This document shows, one piece after another, positions 41,531 to 50,400 of a stretch of 64,000 bases of DNA. This stretch comes from an uncultured Clostridia bacterium (GTDB lineage: Bacteria > Bacillota > Clostridia > Oscillospirales > Ruminococcaceae). The translations under genes and the position numbers were made by a program. Every line of letters begins with the position of its first letter. Positions within the stretch are counted from its first letter, which is position 1. The notes under the pieces were generated by a model. The model worked only from the letters and a program-made list of their open reading frames with translations, was not told where the DNA came from and did not search any database. Location: positions 1-64,000 of the forward strand of contig CANRFR010000001.1 in assembly GCA_947629945.1 (NCBI GenBank). The letters run 5' to 3'.

Positions 41531-42332
41531 GGCGGTCGAGAAAAAGACGTCGTTTAAGCCCGAGCTGGCGCTTATTCTTGGCAGCGGTCTGGGCGATTTC
41601 TGCGACACGATGGACGTTAAGGAAACTCTGTCCTACAGCGAGATACCGGGCTTTCCGACTTCCACAGTGGCAGGGCATAAGGGACAGTTCGTGTTCGGCT
41701 ATTCGGGCGAAGTTCCGATTGTCGCAATGCAGGGCAGAGTGCATTATTACGAGGGATACTCGGTACAGGACGTGGTGCTCCCCACAAGGCTTATGAAGCT
41801 GATGGGCGCGAAAACGCTGTTTCTGACCAATGCCGCAGGCGGTATTAATCCGTCGTTTCACGCGGGTGACTTTATGCTTATCTGCGACCATATTTCGAGT
41901 CTCGTGCCGTCGCCGCTAATCGGCGCTAACATTGAAGAACTCGGCACGCGTTTTCCCGATATGAGCGAGGTTTACAGCCGCCGCTTGCGCACGATTATCG
42001 AAAACTCCGCGGCTGCCGAGGGAGTTCCGCTTCAGCGCGGGGTGTATATCCAGACCACGGGTCCCAATTACGAAACTCCCGCCGAAATACGCGCTTACGG
42101 GCGCTTGGGCGCGGACGCAGTGGGAATGTCCACCGCTGTTGAAGCGATAGCCGCGCGCCATTGCGGAATGGAGATCTGCGGAATTTCCTGTATTTCCAAC
42201 CTTGCTGCGGGTATCTCGAGCAACCCGCTCTCACATAAGGAGGTTCAAGAGACCGCCGACCGCGTCGCACCGCTGTTCAAGAAGCTGGTGAAGCGCGCGA
42301 TAAATGATATTTCCAAATCTTCCCAAGCGTAA
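41493..42332 (+). CDS. punA: Purine nucleoside phosphorylase (trimeric, PunA type)
   Basis: The product has 279 residues, normal for the high-molecular PNP-I trimer family. Seen: LILGSGLGDF phosphate site, GHKGQFVFG, MQGRVHYYEGYS, FLTNAAGGINPSF, and TGPNYETPAEIRAYG. It splits inosine and guanosine with phosphate. ACGGAGG precedes the ATG. With ahcY it forms a purine-nucleoside salvage arm. A terminator follows at 42381. Confidence 0.95.
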   Translation: MNEVYEKLMKCYEAVEKKTSFKPELALILGSGLGDFCDTMDVKETLSYSEIPGFPTSTVAGHKGQFVFGYSGEVPIVAMQGRVHYYEGYSVQDVVLPTRLMKLMGAKTLFLTNAAGGINPSFHAGDFMLICDHISSLVPSPLIGANIEELGTRFPDMSEVYSRRLRTIIENSAAAEGVPLQRGVYIQTTGPNYETPAEIRAYGRLGADAVGMSTAVEAIAARHCGMEICGISCISNLAAGISSNPLSHKEVQETADRVAPLFKKLVKRAINDISKSSQA

Positions 42333-42380
42333 ATGTCGTATAAGATAAAACTTCCCTTTAAAATCAGCTATATATTTTTG

Positions 42381-42414
42381 CTCTCAGCCGCAATTCAGGT
42401 GGCTGAGAGTTTTT
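42381..42414 (+). terminator. Terminator after punA
   Basis: CTCTCAGCC (42381-42389) pairs perfectly with GGCTGAGAG (42401-42409), followed by TTTTT. Confidence 0.92.
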
Positions 42415-42675
42415 ATATGAAATTATTGTATAAATCGTATTTTTGTTTTTTGCAACAAGCATAGAAAGTGTTATTAAATCATCGGTTCTTTAGTATTATG
42501 AAATTTTAGTTTTATTAAAAATTAGAATGCGCCTATAGCTGATTCTTTTATAAGTTTATAATTAAAATTTTTTACTTTCCGTGCAAACTAATTAAGCAAA
42601 TGACCTTATTAGCTATTTTGGATAATATATTAATTTACTTAATGGATTATATGATAATTTTCCTTATGTGATGAT

Positions 42676-42706
42676 TTGACAAAAACTTTTCTGATTGGTG
42701 TATAAT
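42676..42706 (+). promoter_or_regulatory. Possible distal promoter of the first GH5 gene
   Basis: TTGACA (42676-42681) and TATAAT (42701-42706) with a 19-bp spacer, longer than ideal. It lies ~220 bp before the start codon. The AT-rich stretch 42415-42675 holds no gene that I can support. Confidence 0.5.
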
Positions 42707-42785
42707 ATATGACAAAAATTCCAAAAATGCACATATAATTTTGGCGCGAAATTGTAATAAACAGAGAAAATAAGTAAACGAATAA

Positions 42786-42797
42786 GTAAACGTTTAC
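42786..42797 (+). promoter_or_regulatory. LacI/CcpA-type operator of the first GH5 gene
   Basis: The perfect 12-bp palindrome GTAAACGTTTAC lies 19 bp upstream of the -35 at 42817. The identical sequence and a matching layout precede the second GH5 gene (47359-47370). It fits LacI-family or catabolite (cre-like) sites. Confidence 0.72.
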
Positions 42798-42816
42798 GTT
42801 AATTGTATAAATCCTA

Positions 42817-42845
42817 TTGATTTAAAAGAAAAGTTATGTTACAAT
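42817..42845 (+). promoter_or_regulatory. Proximal promoter of the first GH5 gene
   Basis: TTGATT (42817-42822), 17 bp, TACAAT (42840-42845). The downstream TAAATTAACAGCTAA is shared with the second gene. Confidence 0.75.
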
Positions 42846-42874
42846 AAATTAACAGCTAAAGTATAAGATTAGTT

Positions 42875-42886
42875 GTAAACGATTAC
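42875..42886 (+). promoter_or_regulatory. Second, imperfect operator in the GH5 leader
   Basis: GTAAACGATTAC differs from the upstream palindrome by one base and lies after the -10, a repressing position. In the second GH5 gene the matching place has decayed to GTAAAAGACTAT. Confidence 0.5.
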
Positions 42887-42928
42887 TAAAGCTAGCGGTT
42901 GAATGAATAATTTAAGGAGGAAATTTCG

Positions 42929-45900
42929 GTGGCTACTAATTTTTTGAAACGGTTCATATCCGGAACAGTGGCGGCAATAGTTGTTGGATCGTCAATTCCG
43001 TTGGTGGATCGTCCCGCGTCGGCGGCAGCATATCCCGAGGGATTTGTTTATGCTGACAACGGAAAATTTATGTGCGATGGTGCGCCTTATTATTACGGCG
43101 GCACCAACTGTTACTATTTGACGTATAAGTCGGACAGCGAAGTCAAGAACGTTTTTGACAACGCACAGGAAATGGGTCTCAAGGTAATAAGAGTTTGGGG
43201 CAATCTTGACGTAGGTAAAAAAACAGGCGAAACTGATGGAAACGGTCATCCGGTATTTGAGGGCAACAACGACGGCGAGGGTCAAAAAGACGGCATATAC
43301 TTCCAGTATTGGGACGATGAACAGAAAAAGCCCGTTGTAAACGATGGCGCGGACGGTCTGCAAAAACTGGACTACGTAATTAAAGAAGCCGAAGAGCATG
43401 ATATGAAGCTTATTATTACGTTCACCAACTATTGGGAAGCGTTCGGCGGTATGGGTCAGTACGTAAAATGGCTTCAAATGAAGAACGGTGAGAGTGTTTC
43501 AAGCGGTCAAGTCAGCGGAAGTGATTGCTGCAAATTCTACACCGATGAAACACTCAAGGGCTGGTACAAAGACTACATAAAAGCTCTCCTTAATCACGAA
43601 AATCATTACACTAAAGAAAAGCTGATGAATTCCGAGGCTGTGTTCGCTTGGGAGCTTTCCAACGAACCGAGATGCGGTATTGACAAAGAATGCGGTAATG
43701 ATATCTTGTACAACTGGGCATCGGAAATGAGCGCTTATGTTAAGTCGCTTGATCCGTATCACATGGTTTCCGTGGGGGATGAAGGCTTCTTTAATTGGAA
43801 ATATGAAGACGCAACGGCTCAAAACCGTAATCATTATGTTTATGCGGGCGCAGAAGGCGTTGACTTTGAAAAACTTATGTCTATTGAAAACATCGACTTT
43901 GGAACGCCTCACATGTATATGGAAGACTGGGGCGTTTCAAATGAAAACGGTGATGTAAACTGGATTACCGACCATGCAGAGGTAGCCGCTGCGGTAAACA
44001 AGCCCGTTATTATGGAGGAGTTTGGCGAAAAGGATAGAAGCGCACGCGATAAGAACATGACCACATGGCTCGGTCTTATGGTCGACAAGTATCAGGGCTT
44101 CAACTACTGGATGATCGCGTCTTATCTCGATGACGGTACACTTTATGAGGATTATGACCATTACACCGTTTACGGTCCCGAAGGTACGGAAACCGACAGC
44201 ACAAGAACCATTATTATGGACGCTGCTGCCAAAATGGCAAAAAAGAATCTCCTTAATTTCACCGACAAATCCAATTACGATTACGATCGTTCGGTCGGCA
44301 AGGATGTAACGATCAAAATGACTATTGGTGAAGGAACGATAAGCGGCGTTGAGTTTAACGGCAATGCGCTTACAAGTTCCGATTACACCATAGAAGGTAC
44401 TACAATTTACATCAAGGACTCTTTCCTGAAAAAGCAGGAGCTTGGTAAATATTCGGCAAAAATCCTTATGACTGCGGGCAACTCTCCTAAGTTCACAGTA
44501 ACAACTATGGACCCCACGCTTGAAATGCCCGAGATATCTCCGACGGAAGCTTCGGTAGACATAAATCCCAAGGTTTGCAATGGCGTTGCCATTAGCATGG
44601 ATAAGAAAACAAGTGAGTTCAGAGGTCTTGTGTATAACGGCGAAAAGCTTACCGAAGACGTTGATTACACTGTTGACGGCAACGTTGTAAAAATTAACGC
44701 GTCGTTCCTTAGAACTCTTAGCACGGGCAAAGCGGAAATCACTTTCGACTTCTATGAAGGTGCGGACTGCATATTGAAATTGACCATATCCGACAGCACC
44801 GGAAAAGACGAGCTTGATACCTTTGAGAAGTATGCCGACGACGATGCTCTTTGGAAAGCGTATTCCAAGAACTCAAGCGGTAATGAAGTCGGTTTGAGCC
44901 TTGTTACCAAGAACGGCAGCAAGAAGCTTGCGTTTGATTATAATGTAGGCTCCCCCAATTATTGCGGTGTTAATCACCCGATAGCAGCTAGAGATTTGAG
45001 CGCGTTTGATGGTATCAAATTTGAGATCGAAGGCAACGACTCCGGCAACAGCTTCACGCTTCAGTTGAAAGACATCAACGATAATTATTTTGAAAAAGAG
45101 ATCAAGGTAGACTTTACGGGCGTTAAAGAGATTAAGGTGCCTTTTGAAGAGTTTACTCCTCCGAGCTGGCAGACCAACGGAGCTAAGCTTGATACCACTA
45201 AAATCAACCAGTTCTCGTTCTACGCGGGTACGGGCGATGGTCAAACAACCACGGGTACCTACTATCTCGACGATGTCCTGGCGTATGGTGCTGAGCCTGT
45301 TGTTGACCCCTATATTGTCAACAAAACCGGAACCTATGACGGAAACGATGATGTAACAGTAAATCTTGTCCTCAATGACAACCAAGTGAAGTCCGTTTCC
45401 TACAACGACAAAGAACTTACCAACAACGGTGATTACACCGTGGACGGCAATCGGGTAATTTTGAAGAATGAGTTTCTTGCCACGCTTGAAAACGGCACTC
45501 ACAAGTTCGTGTTCAAGTTCAGCAATGATTCGGTTGATACGTTTACGCTTACCGTAAACAAGGGCGGAGATCATACCCACAAATACACTTCCGAGGTAAC
45601 AAAGGCTGCTACTTGCACCGAAAAGGGAATTAAAACATTTACCTGCGAGTGCGGCGATACATATACCGAGGTAATTCCCGCGAAAGGTCATACCGCAAGC
45701 GGTTGGATCGTTGATAAGCAGCCTACTAACAAGGAAAGCGGTTCCAGACACACCGAATGTACGGTTTGCGGAACTATTCTTGATACTGAGACAATCGCTC
45801 CTCTTCCCGGCGGCGACGAAGCGACTGTAAAGAACTCTTCCAAGTACATCACTGTTAAGAATGGCAGCGTTGAGGTTAAAGACGGTGCCAAGGTTAAAGT

Positions 45901-47038
45901 TGGCGACACCCTTACTATCACAGTATTCCCGAACATTGGCTGGAAGGTTGCTTCCGCTACTGTAAACGGCAAGGCAATAACAACTCACAAGGGCAATGTA
46001 TACACCTATAAAGTAGTTTCCGACGGTACTCTTAATATAGCTGCTAAGTTCGCTCAAATGAACGCCAATGTTGTATTTAACAACAAATACTTTACTGTTA
46101 AGAAAGGTAATACCGTTCTTAATACCGGCGACGCTGTAAAGGGCGGAGATACTCTTTCGATTACCGTAAGGGCAAACGTTGGCTGGAAAGTTGCCAATGC
46201 TTTCGTAAATGGCAATGCTATCACATCTCGCAGCGGCAATACGTTTACCTACAAAGTAAATTCCGATGGAGATCTCAAGCTGACTGTCAAGTACACGCAG
46301 ATGAACGCAAAGGTTACATTCAGCAGCAACTATTTGACTGTTAAGAATGGAAGCACAACCCTTAAGACCGGCGACGCTGTAAAGGGCGGCGATACTCTTA
46401 CAATTACCGCCAGAGTTAATACCGGCTGGAAGGTTGCAAATGTTACTGTAAACGACAAGGCAATCACATCCCGCAATGGCAATACGTTTACTTACAAGGT
46501 AGATTCCGAGGGCACTCTTAAGCTGGCTCCCAAGTATACACAGATGAATGCAAAGGTTGCGTTTAACAGCAACTACTTGACCGTTAAGAAAGGCAGCACT
46601 GTACTTAAAACCGGTAATGCTGTAAAGGGCGGCGATACTCTTACAATTACCGCCAGAGTTAATACCGGCTGGAAGGTTGCAAATGTTACTGTGAACGGCA
46701 AGGCTGTCACATCTCGCAGTGGAAACACATTTACTTACAAGGTAGATTCTGAGGGCACTCTCAATCTCGCTGTTAAGTACACACAGAAAACCGCAAAACT
46801 TAACAATCCAAAGACCTTCATAACCGTTAAAAAGGGTACTACCGTTCTTAAGACGGGTGCTGCTTTGAAGGGCGGCGATACTCTTACTATTACTGTAACA
46901 CCCAACAAGGGCTTCAAGGTTACTGACCTGACGATCAACGGCGTGGTTGTTAATGCGACCCGCAAGGGCAACGTTTTCACCTACAAGGTAGACGTTGAGG
47001 GAACTTGCACAGTTGGTGCAAAGTTTACAAAGGTTTAA
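42929..47038 (+). CDS. Secreted multimodular GH5 mannanase-type glycoside hydrolase with B-repeat tail
   Basis: GTG start at 42929 after AAGGAGGAAATTTCG; 1369 residues. Signal peptide to ~32. The GH5 catalytic barrel spans ~35-450, with the acid/base E246 in WELSNEPR and probable nucleophile E364 in MEEFG; the features resemble GH5_7 beta-mannanases (substrate inferred). Then: X2 modules at ~450-527 and ~530-625; a CBM11/CIA30-like beta-sandwich (~627-790); a third X2 (~791-877); a Cys-rich segment with C-x-C and C-x-x-C pairs (~880-960); and five tandem ~80-residue repeats (~968-1369; GWKVANVTVN-type). No dockerin, SLH or PxTG anchor. The next gene is its paralogue. Probably acts on plant mannan outside the cell. 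Confidence 0.9.
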   Translation: MATNFLKRFISGTVAAIVVGSSIPLVDRPASAAAYPEGFVYADNGKFMCDGAPYYYGGTNCYYLTYKSDSEVKNVFDNAQEMGLKVIRVWGNLDVGKKTGETDGNGHPVFEGNNDGEGQKDGIYFQYWDDEQKKPVVNDGADGLQKLDYVIKEAEEHDMKLIITFTNYWEAFGGMGQYVKWLQMKNGESVSSGQVSGSDCCKFYTDETLKGWYKDYIKALLNHENHYTKEKLMNSEAVFAWELSNEPRCGIDKECGNDILYNWASEMSAYVKSLDPYHMVSVGDEGFFNWKYEDATAQNRNHYVYAGAEGVDFEKLMSIENIDFGTPHMYMEDWGVSNENGDVNWITDHAEVAAAVNKPVIMEEFGEKDRSARDKNMTTWLGLMVDKYQGFNYWMIASYLDDGTLYEDYDHYTVYGPEGTETDSTRTIIMDAAAKMAKKNLLNFTDKSNYDYDRSVGKDVTIKMTIGEGTISGVEFNGNALTSSDYTIEGTTIYIKDSFLKKQELGKYSAKILMTAGNSPKFTVTTMDPTLEMPEISPTEASVDINPKVCNGVAISMDKKTSEFRGLVYNGEKLTEDVDYTVDGNVVKINASFLRTLSTGKAEITFDFYEGADCILKLTISDSTGKDELDTFEKYADDDALWKAYSKNSSGNEVGLSLVTKNGSKKLAFDYNVGSPNYCGVNHPIAARDLSAFDGIKFEIEGNDSGNSFTLQLKDINDNYFEKEIKVDFTGVKEIKVPFEEFTPPSWQTNGAKLDTTKINQFSFYAGTGDGQTTTGTYYLDDVLAYGAEPVVDPYIVNKTGTYDGNDDVTVNLVLNDNQVKSVSYNDKELTNNGDYTVDGNRVILKNEFLATLENGTHKFVFKFSNDSVDTFTLTVNKGGDHTHKYTSEVTKAATCTEKGIKTFTCECGDTYTEVIPAKGHTASGWIVDKQPTNKESGSRHTECTVCGTILDTETIAPLPGGDEATVKNSSKYITVKNGSVEVKDGAKVKVGDTLTITVFPNIGWKVASATVNGKAITTHKGNVYTYKVVSDGTLNIAAKFAQMNANVVFNNKYFTVKKGNTVLNTGDAVKGGDTLSITVRANVGWKVANAFVNGNAITSRSGNTFTYKVNSDGDLKLTVKYTQMNAKVTFSSNYLTVKNGSTTLKTGDAVKGGDTLTITARVNTGWKVANVTVNDKAITSRNGNTFTYKVDSEGTLKLAPKYTQMNAKVAFNSNYLTVKKGSTVLKTGNAVKGGDTLTITARVNTGWKVANVTVNGKAVTSRSGNTFTYKVDSEGTLNLAVKYTQKTAKLNNPKTFITVKKGTTVLKTGAALKGGDTLTITVTPNKGFKVTDLTINGVVVNATRKGNVFTYKVDVEGTCTVGAKFTKV
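45830..47035 (+). repeat. Five tandem ~240-bp coding repeats (B-repeat-like modules)
   Basis: Units begin near 45820, 46060, 46308, 46548 and 46788. Each encodes a ~80-residue module with the order TVKNG, GDTLTIT, GWKVA, TVNGKAI, FTYKV. Units three and four are the most alike in DNA. They resemble divergent InlB-type B repeats found in Firmicute surface proteins. Confidence 0.75.
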
Positions 47039-47071
47039 GTTTTGATTACCGTTAATTGGTAAAACAGCGCG

Positions 47072-47099
47072 AAAGCCGCCTCAAATGGGGCGGCTTTTT
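47072..47099 (+). terminator. Terminator between the two GH5 genes
   Basis: AAAGCCGCC pairs with GGCGGCTTT around a short loop, followed by TTTTTG. This separates the two genes transcriptionally. Confidence 0.9.
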
Positions 47100-47358
47100 G
47101 TTGTGCGTAATATTAAATGCAAGAAAAATATTGTCCGACGAGCGGCTGAAAGTCAAATCGGCTTTGATTAATAAAGGAAAAAATTAAGTAAAACTTAATG
47201 ATATTTACTTAACTTCGTTGTTGTAATTTACTTAAAATATTAGCTAATCTTTGTGATGTTTTACCTAAAACATTCTACTCGGTCAATAATATATAGCAAT
47301 GTTTGACAAACAGCCTACCATAAATTTGACACGCAATTGTCACAAACATAGAAAAGGT

Positions 47359-47370
47359 GTAAACGTTTAC
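47359..47370 (+). promoter_or_regulatory. LacI/CcpA-type operator of the second GH5 gene
   Basis: GTAAACGTTTAC, identical to 42786-42797, lies 19 bp before the -35, the same spacing. From 47100 to 47350 the region is AT-rich and holds no gene that I can support. Confidence 0.72.
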
Positions 47371-47389
47371 TCTTTTTTTTGAATCTCTA

Positions 47390-47418
47390 TTGACTTAAAA
47401 TGAAAGTTATGTTAAAAT
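47390..47418 (+). promoter_or_regulatory. Promoter of the second GH5 gene
   Basis: TTGACT (47390-47395), 17 bp, TAAAAT (47413-47418); its sequence is close to the proximal promoter of the first gene. Confidence 0.75.
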
Positions 47419-47497
47419 AAATTAACAGCTAAGATTTAGGTTAGTTGTAAAAGACTATTGAAGATGTGTTTAAGTGATTAAAAAGGAGGAAATTTCA

Positions 47498-50400
47498 GTG
47501 GCTACTACTAAATTTATGAAACGGTTGATATCCGGAACAGTGGCGGCGGTCGTTGTTGCAGGCTCGATCCCGCTGGTAAACCGTCTTTCTTCCGCGCAGT
47601 CTTATCCCGAGGGATTTGTATATGCGGATAACGGAAAGTTTATGTGCGACGGTGCGCCTTATTATTACGGAGGAACCAACTGTTACTATTTGACTTATAA
47701 GTCCGACAGCGAAGTCAAGAACGTTTTTGATAACGCTCAGGATATGGGACTTAAAGTAATAAGAGTTTGGGGCAACCTTGATGTCGGAAGAAAAACCGGC
47801 ACGACCGATAAAGACGGTCATCAAGTATTTGAGGGCAATAACGACGGCGACGGTCAAAAGGACGGTATCTATTTCCAGTATTGGGATGACGTCGCAGACA
47901 GACCCGTTGTAAACGAAGAGGCGGACGGTCTTCGCAAACTGGACTACGTAATTAAAGAAGCCGAGAAGCACGATATGAAGCTCATCATAACGTTCACCAA
48001 CTATTGGGAAGCTTTCGGCGGTATGGGTCAGTACGTAAAATGGCTTCAGATGAAAGACGGCAAGTCCGTATCAAACGGCAAGGTTCAACCCAATGATGTT
48101 TGCCAGTTCTATACCAACGAGACGATAAAGGGTTGGTATAAGGATTATGTTAAAACACTCCTTAATCACGAAAATTATTATACTAAAACAGCGCTTAAAG
48201 ATTCTCCCGCCGTATTCGCTTGGGAGCTTTCCAACGAACCGCGCTGCCCCGCTGACGCGCATTGCGAGGACGATATACTTTATAACTGGGCAAAGGAAAT
48301 GAGCGCGTACGTTAAATCGCTCGATCCCAACCATATGGTATCCGTCGGCGACGAGGGCTTCTACAATTTGAGCGGCAACGAGATAAACTCCAACAAGCTT
48401 CCGAATTATCCTTACAGCGGTTACGAGGGCGCTGACTTCGACAAGCTGATGTCTCTTAAAACCGTAGACTTCGGTACTCCGCATATGTACGTTGACCAGT
48501 GGGGTTTGAAGTTCGGCGACAGCGGCGACGACGATACTCAGTGGATAAAGCGCCACGCTGAGACCACTCAGAAATACAAAAAGCCCGTTATCTTTGAGGA
48601 ATTCGGACTTACCGATAAGACCAAGCGCGACGCTACATATCAGAAGTGGATGGATATTGTTACCGGAGACACTTTCGACGGCATTGAATATCAGGGCTTC
48701 AACTATTGGATGATAGCTTCTTATCTTGACGACGGTTCACTCTATCAGGATTATGACGGCTATACCGTTTACGGTCCCAAGGGCGCGGTTACGGACAGCA
48801 CAAGAACGCTTCTTATGGAGGCGGCTGCTGAGATGACGAAGAAAAACATCGTAAATTTCACCGACAAATCCGAATACGATTACGATCGTTCGGCGGGACA
48901 AGATGTTACAATTAAGGTGACAGTTCAGGAGGGCAGCATAGACGGAGTGGAGTTTAACGGCAAAAAACTTTCTAGCTCCGATTATACCAAGAGCGGCAAC
49001 ACGATAAAGATCAAGAACTCGTTCCTGAAGAAGCAAGAGCTTGGTATGTATTCCGCGAAGATTTTGATGACTGCGGGCAACTCTCCGAAGTTCACCGTAA
49101 GAACAACGGACAGCACGCTCGAAATGCCCGAAATCAACCCGACCGATGTTTCGATTGACGTAAATCCCAAGATCTGCAGCGATGTTTCCATTAGTATGGA
49201 TAAGAAAACAAGCGAGTTCAGAGGACTTATATACAACGGCACAAAGCTTACCGAAAACACCGATTACACTGTTGACGGTGATGTAGTTAAGATCAACGCG
49301 TCGTTCCTCAAGACTCTTGAAGCGGGCGCAGTTGAGATAACGTTTGATTTCTATGAGGGCGAAGATCGTATCTTGAATATCGCCGTATCCGACAGCACAG
49401 GCGCAGACGAACTTGACACCTTTGAGCAGTACGACAGCGACGACGATCTTTGGAACGCATATTCCAAGAACGAGGGCGGCAACGATGTAGGCTTGAAGCT
49501 CGTTACCGAGAACGGCAGCAAGAAGCTTGCGTTCACTTATAACGTTGGTGGTTCCAACAATTACTGCGGCGTAAACCATCCTATGGCAGTTAAAGATTTG
49601 AGTTCGTTTGACGGCATCGAGTTTGAAATCGAGGGCAACGGCTCCGGCAACAGCTTTACGCTCCAGCTTAGAGACGCTAACGACGCGTACTTTGAGAAAG
49701 AGATTAAAGTAGACTTTACAGGCGTTAAGAAAATCCAAGTTCCGTTCAGCGAGTTCGTTTCTCCGAGCTGGGACACCAATGCGGGCGAACTTGATGTTAC
49801 TAAGATTAACCAGTTCTCTTTCTACGCAGGCAAGGGCACAGGTGAAACCACCACAGGTACCTACTATATTGATGAGGTTATGGGATACTACGGTGTTCCG
49901 ATTGTTGACCCGTATATTGTAAATAAGACCGGAACCTATGACGGCACAAATCCCGTAAGAGTTGATCTTGTTCTTAATGGAAAATATGTAGATTCTGTTT
50001 CCTACAACGGCAAAGAACTCACCGGCAGCGTTGATTATTCTGTAAACGGCGGTCAGGCTATTATGAGCGACAAACTGCTGTCTACACTGGGTAACGGTAA
50101 TCACGAGTTCGTATTTAAGTTCAGCAACGGTAAAGAAGATACGTTTACGCTCACCGTTAAGAAGGGCGAAGACGTTCATACTCACAGCTACACTTCCAAG
50201 GTAACTAAGGCTGCTACTTGCACAGAAAAGGGCATTGAGACTTTCACTTGCTCTTGCGGCGATACCTATACCAAGGAAATTCCTTCGCTCGGTCATAAGT
50301 GGACATTTGTAAATAAGGTTGAGCCGACCGAGACAGAACAGGGCTACTCCGTATACAAGTGCGAAAATTGCGGCGAAACCAAGAAAGACGATTTCACGGC

